Shown: piece by piece, positions 55,168-64,000 of the stretch
How positions within the stretch are numbered: position 1 is the first letter of the stretch
Layout of the letters: each line of letters opens with the position of its first letter
Source of the DNA: Anoplopoma fimbria
Taxonomy: Eukaryota > Chordata > Actinopteri > Perciformes > Anoplopomatidae
NCBI RefSeq assembly: GCF_027596085.1
Contig: NC_072456.1
Coordinates: 21,864,218 to 21,928,217, forward strand
DNA length: 64,000 bases
Direction of reading: 5' to 3'
Notes under the pieces: model-generated
Told to the model about the DNA's origin: nothing
Databases searched by the model: none
Seen by the model: the letters and a program-made list of their open reading frames with translations, nothing else
Position numbers and translations under genes: made by a program

Positions 55168-56638
55168 AAGCTACAGGAATACAACTAATTAGAAGAACAG
55201 TTCTAGGGCTGTGACGGGGTTTTTGTTTGAAGATATTAGATTTTTGAAGCGATTATGATTATATTGTGAAGATTATTTTGAACAACTTGAAATTATGTTA
55301 ACCTCGTGGGTAAATGATCACCACCATTTCAATTGTAATCTAAACATCTAAATGAATTGTCTGTTTAACTTATTAATTAATGACTGAATTAGGCTTTCAT
55401 GTTTCGTGTCTTTTCATAGCCACTGATTATAAACATCCTGCTCTTTATGTCCTGTGCTCGTGTAACAATATATGCTGTTGATTTGTGGCAAAGTTGATCA
55501 AAAGTGAACTGCCTGAATTATTCTGATTCCATCAGGCATCTGTTATTTACATCTTGGAATGTATATTTTGACTGGTGTTTTTCTTCTTGGATGATTTTTT
55601 TTTTCCTAGGGATAAAGCGGGTATAATTAATAACTTTATTATTTTAATTACCAATATGTGAGTCTTTTATAAAAGAAAAATGTTTCCTAGAACTTTTCTG
55701 AATGTGTTATTGTGTTGAATTCATTGTCATCTGTTCATCCCCCCCCAAAAAAAATATTTTCCACACTAAAGCGTGCACAATTATATCTTGAAAAGCTTAA
55801 TCAAAATTAATTTGGACTTGCTTTAGATTCTGCAATACACTGCAGTAACAAAATATCCTTTACAATTTATCATGCAACAGTCTTAGCAGTCATTCTTTCA
55901 AACACAATTGTTTAAAAGACATTGTCAGATTCTGGATGATTTTTTTGCACAATAACACATCTACCTTGTTAAGTTTATTACTTGGCAAATTGCCTTAGAA
56001 CTGCAAACTCCATGACATGAATAAATTCACACTTTGATATTTTTGGCATTTGTTTTAATGAGTTTAAAAACACTGCATGCAAAAGCCAGACAGTCCGAGA
56101 GAAGGGACTGTAACAGTTTCATGTCCTTCACATTATAACACCGTAACTCCCCATTACCCAGCCATTTAAAACCAATACAGCTTTAGAACCACAGCAGATC
56201 AAGTACAAACTGATGAGTCGAGCTCCTCTTGAGGGGCCGTGTACCGCTCTACCTCCAGTCCTCAGGCACATCTGTAAAAGACACTTGAGGCCCTTGACCT
56301 CATGGTCAAGTATAAATGTATTTTTGCCAACATTTTTATTTTTATTTTTATTTTTAGGGGCAACATGTGAAAAACTGTTTCCTCTTTCTTTCCCCCCTAT
56401 AAAAGCCTAAATCCTCTGATAATCGCAGACCAGTTTAGATCACCTTCTTTGATTCTCCAGTTGAAGGTGCTGCTCCAGATGTTTCCCTTGATTGTCATTG
56501 TTGGCTCACAAACTGCTCCTGTGTCATGGCTACAATAGGCATGTTGTTAAAATATCCAGTGTCCGTGCCTCTATGTGGTGTGTGTGTTGCATGGCGCGCG
56601 ACACACCGGCAAAGACACTCCGAGGGTCGTTCCAGATG

Positions 56639-56767
<129 letters not shown>

Positions 56768-57734
56768 AAGGCTCGTTCGGTTTGCACCATGAGTAATGAG
56801 CAGCAGCATTGGTAAGATAACGTGGTTACATCCTCCGTCTCTCTTCATCTCTGTCTCATCTGGAACCAGCTCAGCACTTCAGCGTGACCTGTTTATCAGG
56901 CCTGCTGAGTGTGTATAAAACAGAAATACAACATATAGACCTGCCTGGTAAACAATAAGCAACATTTTTCAGAGTCAACACAATATTCCATGGTCGTGAA
57001 TCTTCGTAAAAACACATCATATAAAAGATCATAATGGCACAAGAGACTGTCTGTGTAAACCAAATGCTGTACTCCACACAAATGACTAAAAAGCCAGTTT
57101 TCTTATTTCTCTCAGTATCAGGCCATGTAGAAAGCTTCAGTTTTATGTTTGCAGGTTTTCAGATATCTGTCACTGAAGTATCTGCTTCCCACACAATACA
57201 ATGGAGGTGAAAGTGAGTACCACCTGTGGTGTCCAAAGATTTGGCAAATTCCTTTAAAAATCTATTTGACATGCCTCTCCAGAACCAGCTTTCATTGTAA
57301 ATACGTTCTACTTAAAACTCTTTCTATGTAAACTGTTGATAAGAAAGTCTGTAGAATACCCAGAGTAACAGAAAAGCTGTTTTTGTGAAAACATAATGCT
57401 GATAAATCTTTAGCCATGGCTTTAGGGATGTGAAAGTTGGTCAATCGGTCCACCACTTTGATCCCAATTACAAACATCTGATGCATTAGCAAAACTTCTG
57501 TACAGATATTCATGGTTCCCAGACGATATGTCCTAATAACAGCTCCACAAAATAGTCTATATATTTGTTTTTTAGTAAACTATTTAAGTAACTACTATAA
57601 CAGTGCTGAGATATTCATGATGCCCAGAAAATTGAAGGACTTTTCTACTAGCATCATCATCCAAATTTTTACATCACTTGAAGAACTGCAAAAAAAGAGA
57701 AGAGATTCCCATCAGCCTCACCTGTACTGCATGC

Positions 57735-57865
57735 TAATAAGCAACTGCTACTAGCTAACACGCTAAACTAAGATGACTAAGCTCTAAGACGCTAAACTAA
57801 CATGCTCATTGTCCTTATGAGCATGTTAGCATTCAACTTCAGCCTCTTAGAGATGCTAGCATGGC
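57735..57865. mobile_element. Dispersed repeat fragment with GCTAAC motifs
   Basis: Repeated cacgctaaacta, agacgctaaactaacatgct and gagcatgttagcatt. These form a local palindrome (acatgctcattg ... atgagcatgtt, about 57799-57828). Related to the segment near 4440-4570. Confidence 0.4.
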
Positions 57866-58914
57866 TGTAGACTTGTATCTTGTTTAATTGCAGTTCATTA
57901 AAATCTGTGATCACCAAATAAATTCCATTCACCTCCATTGTATTGGCTCGAAGGCACAAATCTCACTGACCAATAGTTCCAAACTTGGACAAATAAAATC
58001 CCCCCCAAATCAGCATGTCTAGATACTTTTCTTTGTAATTTAAGTGAACCTATTCTTTAAGTCCGTTAGTGTAAAAATCAGTTGTCTTTCCCCACAATCT
58101 TGTCTCTTAAACGACAAATCCTGACTGGATAAGGAGGTTTTATAGCTCCGTTTCTCCTCTTGCAGCCACTTAAGGCAGGCTCACTTTATTACTTGTAAAA
58201 CAAAGTAACCTCGCTTCTTCACCTCACAAATCTGATTAGATGGGACACGGGAAAGACAATGTTGTGTTTTTACTGTCGAAGGCTATAACCAACACAGGCA
58301 ACACTGGCTTTCTAAAGGCAGGGAGGGAGAAGCACTGCAGCTCGGATGAACTGGCCATTTGTGATTTTAAAAAAAACAAACAAACAAACAAACAAACAAA
58401 ATCCTGCTGCAGGGCTTCATTCAAGATTCTTCTCAATGCACAGATCGTGTGCATGTCATGAAATCCAAAAGCTGTGATTCCTACGTTTTCTGTGATATGT
58501 AAAAAAGCAAAGTAGCTCTGAGGATGCATGTTGGCAAGATATCTGTTTTTAAATCATCTGAAAAAATATCCCGTCCTGTAATATAATCACTAATGAGGCC
58601 CCATAATGTGTTTGTGTATTTGTGTGTGTGTGAGTGAGGCAGTCTGGTGTGACAAAGCAGCAAGCCCGGACCCAACCCTGGGTCTCCATTATAGAAAACA
58701 CACAACCACACTCACGTCATCTCTAAAAGCACATCATCCGGTAACATTTCTGGTGATATTGTAGTTCTCTTTGTCCGTTATGAATACAAGCCTGCAGCGG
58801 TGTTGCATGACACATAAACACAATCACCTCTCCTTGGTTACACTCTTACACAGCACTTCACTGCACGGCACAGAGCAGGCCAGTAGTATGTCATCATTAA
58901 GGCTGAAAAACCTT

Positions 58915-58920
58915 TTTATT
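58915..58920 (-). terminator. Candidate poly(A) signal for fam78
   Basis: Reads AATAAA on the minus strand (tgaataaaaagg), about 420 bp beyond the fam78 stop. Another minus-strand AATAAA lies at 58184-58189. The true end is unknown. Confidence 0.35.
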
Positions 58921-59339
58921 CAAACAGGGTCTGTGTTTGGGTCTTTTGATTGTTTCTCTCTGGGCCTGAGTAGCTACAGTACAGGTTTTTGCGTTACATT
59001 CCAGCACTACTGGCGGATTTTCAAAGTTTAGCTTTCTGGAGTGAAGGCCTGAAAAAAACCCAACAGCTCAACAGCGCCAGAAGTGGAGACCAACACACAC
59101 TTTCTGGATCGTCAAAAGGCAGCGGTGGGGAATTAAGGCAGCTGTCCCCCTCGAGATTTTAAAAGCAAAAGACTGCAACTCTGATTTGTGCCATTGTCAC
59201 AACTCTCAGCCTGCTTATTGATCTTAATTCTGTCAGGTTTTTGTCTTCACATCTGATTATGCTTTGAGCCGTTTCACTGCTTAATGGCCCACTACGATAA
59301 GATATAACAAACGGCCAATCAGATGCTGTCTACTGCTCT

Positions 59340-61365
59340 CTACTTGGACGGTATGACAACAAGCGGAGGCCCTCTCCTCGGCCTCCACATCAGAACCTGG
59401 GCGTCGTTGGCGTTGGGCCTCCCCATGGCGTTGGGAGGGATGGGCTCCATGCGGCTCAGCACCCGCGGCTGGTCCTGGTGAACCCGGCCCACCAGCCTGG
59501 CCCTGGAGCCCAGAGGCAGGGACGGGTCCACGGAGACGTCGACCCTCATCCTCCACTTGATGGTGTGGAGCAGGATCTTTTCCCTGGACGTGGTGTTGAG
59601 CGCCACCAGCCAGGTGGTGAAGCTCTGGTCTCTTTTGATGTTCGTCAGCAAGGGCGTGTTGGATTCGCTGACCGGCACGGCCCAGGTGACGCTGGGGTAG
59701 AAATTGTCATTCATGCTAACGATGAAGCGCGATGGCTTGGAGGTGGGGCCGACTATGGTGACGGTCTCCGTCGTGTTTCCGTACCAGGGGTAGCTCACGC
59801 CGTCTGAGTCGCTGATGGCCCTCACCAGGCCTTCTCGAAGCTGAGGCAGCTCCCAACTTGACCTGAAAGGATTTTGAATTGAATTGAATTTTTTTTTAAG
59901 TACATACAGCAGCTGCCTTCACAAAGTGCTGTTTCATATAGAATGCATTCATTTGGGACATACTACTGCGTCATATTATTGCACCTCTTGCACATATATC
60001 CACGGTGCAGAGGATTGTGGGTCAGAATTTCAAGAAAGACATGCTGGCTTGCATATTGTAAAATCTGACCAGATGCAGTAGGACATCATGTTTTTGGGGG
60101 GAAAACTGAATTTGACATAATATGTATTCAAATCTTTCTCTGGCATACTAAATAGTTTGGTAGTATGGGTACTGGAAGGCACAGAGTGAGACTGGAAACA
60201 AATACTTTTTTGGTAACTTTGTGCCATTCATTTAAAGCATCTGGTGATATTCTATATTTTCATTACCATCAACAAATCCCATGAAAAGACCTAAAACAAA
60301 TGTCTGTGCAGTTAAAGCCTAATGTCGCTTACAGCACTGCAGCAAGGTGAGTATTTAAACTACTGGAGTTCAGCAGAAACAAGATATTTAACTAGTGTTT
60401 TTAAAGGCTCAATCAGTCATTCTTTTACCAATTTAAGCTGCAGGTACATTCTCATACATCATTAAAAGATTGAACCTACAGTTGAGTTTCTCATCTGATA
60501 ATTGAAAATAATGAATCCTGACGTTACAGAAAATTCCCTTTTCACATAGTGCTGAAACTGTTATGTCAATCAAAAGAAAAGAATACAATTTTTTTGTTAA
60601 TTCATTTTCAGTTCTATTATCAATCATGTAGGTTATTTATCAGGCAAACAATGCCTGATATGTAATATACTACTGATTGTAAGTCGCTTTGGATAAAAGC
60701 GTCTGCTAAATGACTGTAATGTAATGTAATGTAATGTAACAGTCTGAGACTCTCATGTGGGGTTTTCTTGCATTTTTTTGTGTGAATTGATACTTTTTTA
60801 AAGACTATTTTGCCAAATCAAGCAATTCAAAAGCTTCATCTTAGGCTTTGGGGCATTGTAAAAGTTATTTTTCATACATATTTTATTTTTTTTATACTAT
60901 ATGATAGAAATAATAGTTTAATTGATAAAGAAAATGATCATTCATGTCAGCCTCCCTTTCACATCAAGAAACATTAATAAATGAGCTGCCAGGACATGAA
61001 AACACCTTCTTCTTTTTTTTGCTGGTGAGGCAACTCTTTTTTTTTGCTAACGAGTAAAATAACAGAAGAAACAAGACAATTTCAGGAAGGCTTTACAATT
61101 CTTATCCAGACACCAGCTGGCAATGAGACTTGAACAGCCGCCTGTAAATGATATCTAGTGGTTCAGTATGTCAGTGGATTATCATCATCTCTTTGTTGTG
61201 CCAAACTGTTTTTTGTCATCTGGTGTCCCCCTTCTACCATCTATGTGTTGTGCTTTCATGTCCAATCCTAAAACCCCCTAAAACCACAATCTCTCACCCC
61301 TAAACCCACCCACTCCCTAAACCCAGCAGGATTAAACACCCCCTCACATATGCCCCCTCCAGATA

Positions 61366-61411
<46 letters not shown>

Positions 61412-61727
61412 ATGTGAGTGTGTGTGTGTCGTGGGGGTGTGGGGGAGGACATGTCTCCGTGGGCACAATTTGAATGTTTGAGCATCAACTGTTGTTTGCT
61501 CCTCTAATAGCAGCTCTTTTTTTTTTTTTTCTTTCTATTTGGGTGCCAGAGTCACAGGAACAGAATCTGTCGGTGGGCGTTTGAATGAAGGAGGCTGACA
61601 AGCACAGTTAACCTGCTGCGTGCACAAATGCTCCTCTGTGCAACTCAGTGTGACAGAACACAACCAGGAACATGGTTATAAAGGCAAGCGAGCTGTGAGC
61701 GCAGGCGCAGAACACACTCACACACTA

Positions 61728-61772
<45 letters not shown>

Positions 61773-61773
61773 C

Positions 61774-61805
<32 letters not shown>

Positions 61806-62090
61806 ATATATGCAATATATGGCAGCTCATTTATTAATGTTTCTTGATGTGAAAGGGAGGCTGACATGAATGATCATTTTCTTTATCAATTAAACTATTA
61901 TTTCTATCAATCATATAGTATTAAAAAAATGACAAATATGTATGAAAAATAACTTTTACAATGCCCCAAAGCCTAAGATGAAGCTTTTGAATTGCTTGAT
62001 TTGGCAAAATAGTCTTTAAAAAAGTATCAATTCACACAAAAAAATGCAAGAAAACCCCACATGAGAGCCTCAGACTGTTTCATATGTATA

Positions 62091-62126
<36 letters not shown>

Positions 62127-62533
62127 GATTATATAGATATATATATATATATATATATATAGATAGATATATATAGATATATATATCTATATATATCTAT
62201 ATATATATATGCAAAACACGTCACCAGAGTGTAACGGGGGACACAGTGGATGGAGGTGTGAACTCACATGCCGACGTCCCCATAGGTGTTGTAAAATTCC
62301 ATCTGGGTGCACGCCTGGATCCAGCCCACCACCCATGTCTCATTGCGAGCCAGGGGGGGCATCACAATCCGCGCCGAGGCTTTGAAATAGGGCGTCTTGT
62401 ATCGAAGCACTATGGGCGAGTTCTCCTCGATGACGGTCGGGCAGTGGTCGATGGTGGCCGACAGGTCGTACACCACGATGTTCTCCCGCTTTACGCGCGA
62501 CTTGTTACAGGCGATGCTCTGGATGCAGCCCAT
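59340..62533 (-). CDS. fam78b: FAM78 family protein, probably fam78b
   Basis: Two coding exons on the minus strand: 62533-62268 (266 bp) and 59862-59340 (523 bp), joined in frame (AT|G TCA) through donor gtgagt and acceptor ctttcag. They give 262 aa from the M-G-C-I-Q-S start. Hallmarks are E-N-S-P-I-V-L-R-Y-K-T-P-Y-F, W-V-V-G-W-I-Q-A-C, S-D-G-V-S-Y-P-W-Y-G-N-T-T, S-V-T-W-A-V-P-V-S, D-Q-S-F-T-T-W-L-V and M-W-R-P-R-R-G-P-P-L-V-V-I-P. The biochemical function of FAM78 is unknown. The 262-aa length fits FAM78B (about 261) better than FAM78A (about 283), but the paralogue call is uncertain. M-G-C at the N-terminus would suit N-myristoylation plus palmitoylation. The frame stays open upstream. Confidence 0.85.
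60660..60739 (+). mobile_element. LINE 3' tail fragment
   Basis: Contains aagtcgctttggataaaagc, gtctgctaaatgactg and a (TGTAA)n tail. The same sequence occurs in the opposite orientation at 26290-26355 as the end of an L2-like element, so both belong to one fish non-LTR family. Confidence 0.75.
60738..60991 (+). repeat. Left arm of long inverted repeat
   Basis: Begins aacagtctgagactctcatg and ends aataaatgagctgcca. Its reverse complement matches 61820-62079 almost base for base, with one substitution near the outer end and a few small indels in a T-rich part and near tatatgatag. It starts where the TGTAA tail of a LINE fragment ends. Confidence 0.93.
61370..61411. repeat. (TG)n microsatellite in inverted-repeat spacer
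   Basis: About 20 TG units, between the arms of the long inverted repeat. Confidence 0.94.
61733..61812. repeat. (AT)n tract inside the inverted repeat
   Basis: Nearly pure AT dinucleotides interrupted by ttgca and tttat, ending 8 bp before the right arm. Confidence 0.95.
61820..62079 (-). repeat. Right arm of long inverted repeat
   Basis: Begins tggcagctcatttattaatg and ends catgagagcctcagactgtt, the reverse complement of 60738-60991. The spacer between the arms is about 828 bp. This arm is bordered on both sides by long (AT)n tracts. Confidence 0.93.
62084..62211. repeat. (AT)n / (ATAG)n tract outside the inverted repeat
   Basis: AT dinucleotides with embedded tatagat units, starting about 5 bp after the right arm. 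Confidence 0.95.
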
Positions 62534-63600
62534 GGCGGTGCAGGTGACGGTGATGGTCAGCAGCAGCCAAGTGAGCCTGCCAGGCCTGGAGAACCGCGCT
62601 GCCGACTGGGACTCGACCAGGATCAGCACTATGAGGCCGTGCATCAGATGGAGCTGTAAGGCAGAGAGGTGGGTGCTACCACGCTGTATGGAGGGCCCCG
62701 GATCACAGTCACAATCAGGCTCCGGTGAGGTCACAGCTGGGTCCAGTGAGACCAGGAGACCAGGTTCAATCCCCCCTGGACCCGCCTTGCTGATGTATGG
62801 GCACGTCAACCGGCTCCAGGGTGCTCTGACCCCCTGCGTGAGCCCACAAGAGGAAACACCCTGCAAGGGTTAATAAAGTGTCACATGGATTTTGGACACA
62901 TGTATGGTTGTATCTTCTCCACCGTGCACCCTCTCCTCAAGGATCCGACCCGCCTGCGCTCCTGCTCGAACCCCTGCCCGTAACCTTTGATCCTCTTCTT
63001 CCTTCCCCGAGCTGTCATGTCACAACAGGCGTCGGGGGACCGGAGGACACCGGGGAGCCGGCAGGGGGACCCGGTGCTCGGGCGGTGAGGCTTGTTGATG
63101 CGGCACTGATGTGCATGAGATGCTGCTGCTGCTGCTGCCGGTAACGTTACCGTCCGTCATGCCTGTGGACTCGACGGCAGGGAAACCCGGTGAAACGAAC
63201 AAAACATGCGATTCGGAGCATCTGTGACGGGAATAACAGCTTCCTCCAGCAGCGTTAGACGACACAGGCGGGTCGCTCCAGATCAAAACGAGCTAGAAAT
63301 AAACCGACTGTCAACATATGTTACAGACTGATGAATCAATGACATTATGGGTGTGCTAATATACTAATATCAGATAAACAGTTTCATAGTAACCGTGCAG
63401 GGCAGCGTATCCGCCGCGCAGCATCCTCATGTGATGAAAGATGCGCTGCCGAGTGTCGCTGTTCAGCCTGCGTGGTGCTGAAGATGCTGAATGGACCAAT
63501 GAGCGGCGGAGGGAGGCTGGAGGCGGAGGAGTGCCCGAGTCTGCACAGTAGTAGCTGTGCGACCTCTCTCCTCCATGTTGGAATAATGTGTTGTAAACAT
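62534..63600 (-). promoter_or_regulatory. fam78 5' UTR and GC-rich promoter region
   Basis: Sequence upstream of the fam78 start is GC- and CpG-richer than the rest of the window, most clearly at about 62920-63240 and 63400-63560 (for example ccgccgcgcagcat and gagcggcggaggg). It includes a (CTG)n stretch at 63120-63138. No TATA box was seen. A CpG-island promoter is inferred. The fam78 reading frame remains open upstream to an ATG at 62866. Confidence 0.45.
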
Positions 63601-63627
63601 AAAGCAGAAAAGGCTAAACTGGATAAC

Positions 63628-63667
63628 CCCCCCCCCCCCCAATGATTATGCTTGATGGGGCTGTAAC

Positions 63668-63699
<32 letters not shown>

Positions 63700-63709
63700 T
63701 ATTATTATA
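63628..63709. repeat. Poly(C) run and (AAT)n repeat
   Basis: A run of about 13 C at 63627-63640, then (ATA)n/(AAT)n at about 63668-63707, which forms the tail of the adjoining LINE fragment. Confidence 0.88.
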
Positions 63710-63756
63710 TTCCTTTATTGATCCCCATGGGGGAAATTCAAGTGTTGCAGCAGCTC
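63708..63756 (-). mobile_element. LINE 3' terminus (RTE/Rex-like)
   Basis: On the minus strand it reads gaatttcccccatggggatc then aataaaggaatataata, the usual 3' end of a fish non-LTR element with a short AT-rich tail. Family assignment is tentative. Confidence 0.55.
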
Positions 63757-64000
63757 AACTACACAGACACAGAGAATAAATACACATACTATACAACTAC
63801 ACAGACAATAAATACACATACTATACAACTACACAGACAATAAATACACATACTATACAACTACACAGACACATACATACTATACTATACAACATACTAT
63901 ACAACAGACAATAAATACACATACTATACAACTACACAGACAATAAATACACATACTATACAACTACACAGACAATAAATACACATACTATACAACTACA
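63757..64000. repeat. 32-bp minisatellite running off the window end
   Basis: Unit ctacacagacaataaataca followed by catactatacaa (32 bp), at least six full copies with one disordered block near 63863-63905. The array is open at position 64000. Confidence 0.9.

Larger units (their letters stand above)
59863..62267 (-). other. fam78 intron 1, with long inverted repeat and AT microsatellites
   Basis: A 2.4-kb intron. It contains a LINE 3'-tail fragment (about 60660-60739), a ~255-bp inverted repeat (arms 60738-60991 and 61820-62079), a (TG)n tract and two long (AT)n tracts. No exon was seen. Confidence 0.85.

Noticed and set aside
62246..62873. Plus-strand frames opposite fam78 exon 1
   Set aside because: The minus strand carries the conserved FAM78 sequence, so these are antisense shadows.

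Overview
This is a piece of a ray-finned fish nuclear genome, probably a teleost with a compact percomorph-type genome. The evidence is vertebrate genes with GT-AG introns, very many long (CA/TG)n microsatellites, and degenerate fish-type transposable elements (L2-clade LINEs, Tc1/mariner, hAT MITEs). No viral or bacterial gene was seen.

Layout. Positions 1-41518 (+) carry almost all of a Notch receptor gene. Exons 2 to 35 (8908-41518) can be read with every splice phase consistent: 34 coding segments, 7430 coding bases, 2475 residues plus stop. Exon 1 (signal peptide) was not found and is probably upstream of the window. The protein has 36 EGF repeats, three LNR modules, a furin site, a transmembrane helix, a RAM motif, ankyrin repeats and a C-terminal PEST/degron. 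Residue signatures favour notch3 over notch2, although the C-terminus has notch2-like features. The first 23 kb are intron 1 (or upstream DNA) and a 14-kb intron 2 filled with repeats. The notch 3' UTR runs to about 43.6 kb.

Positions 45463-53716 (+) carry a complete seven-coding-exon slc35a3 gene (328 aa), a Golgi UDP-GlcNAc transporter. Its 4.2-kb intron 4 holds a truncated Tc1-like transposon. Its exon 6 sits between two UG-repeat tracts. Positions 62533-59340 (-) carry a two-exon FAM78 family gene (262 aa from the conserved start), tail-to-tail with slc35a3, with a GC-rich 5' region near 62.9-63.6 kb. The window ends in a LINE 3' end and a 32-bp minisatellite.

Functional links. Notch EGF repeats carry O-glycans that GlcNAc transferases extend in the Golgi, so a UDP-GlcNAc transporter beside a Notch gene is suggestive. 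The arrangement is more simply read as ancient synteny of the NOTCH-bearing vertebrate paralogon. I found no new gene system. The most striking non-coding signals are a near-identical ~255-bp inverted repeat in the fam78 intron, the UG-repeat-flanked slc35a3 exon 6, and an extra intron in the notch exon that encodes EGF4-6.
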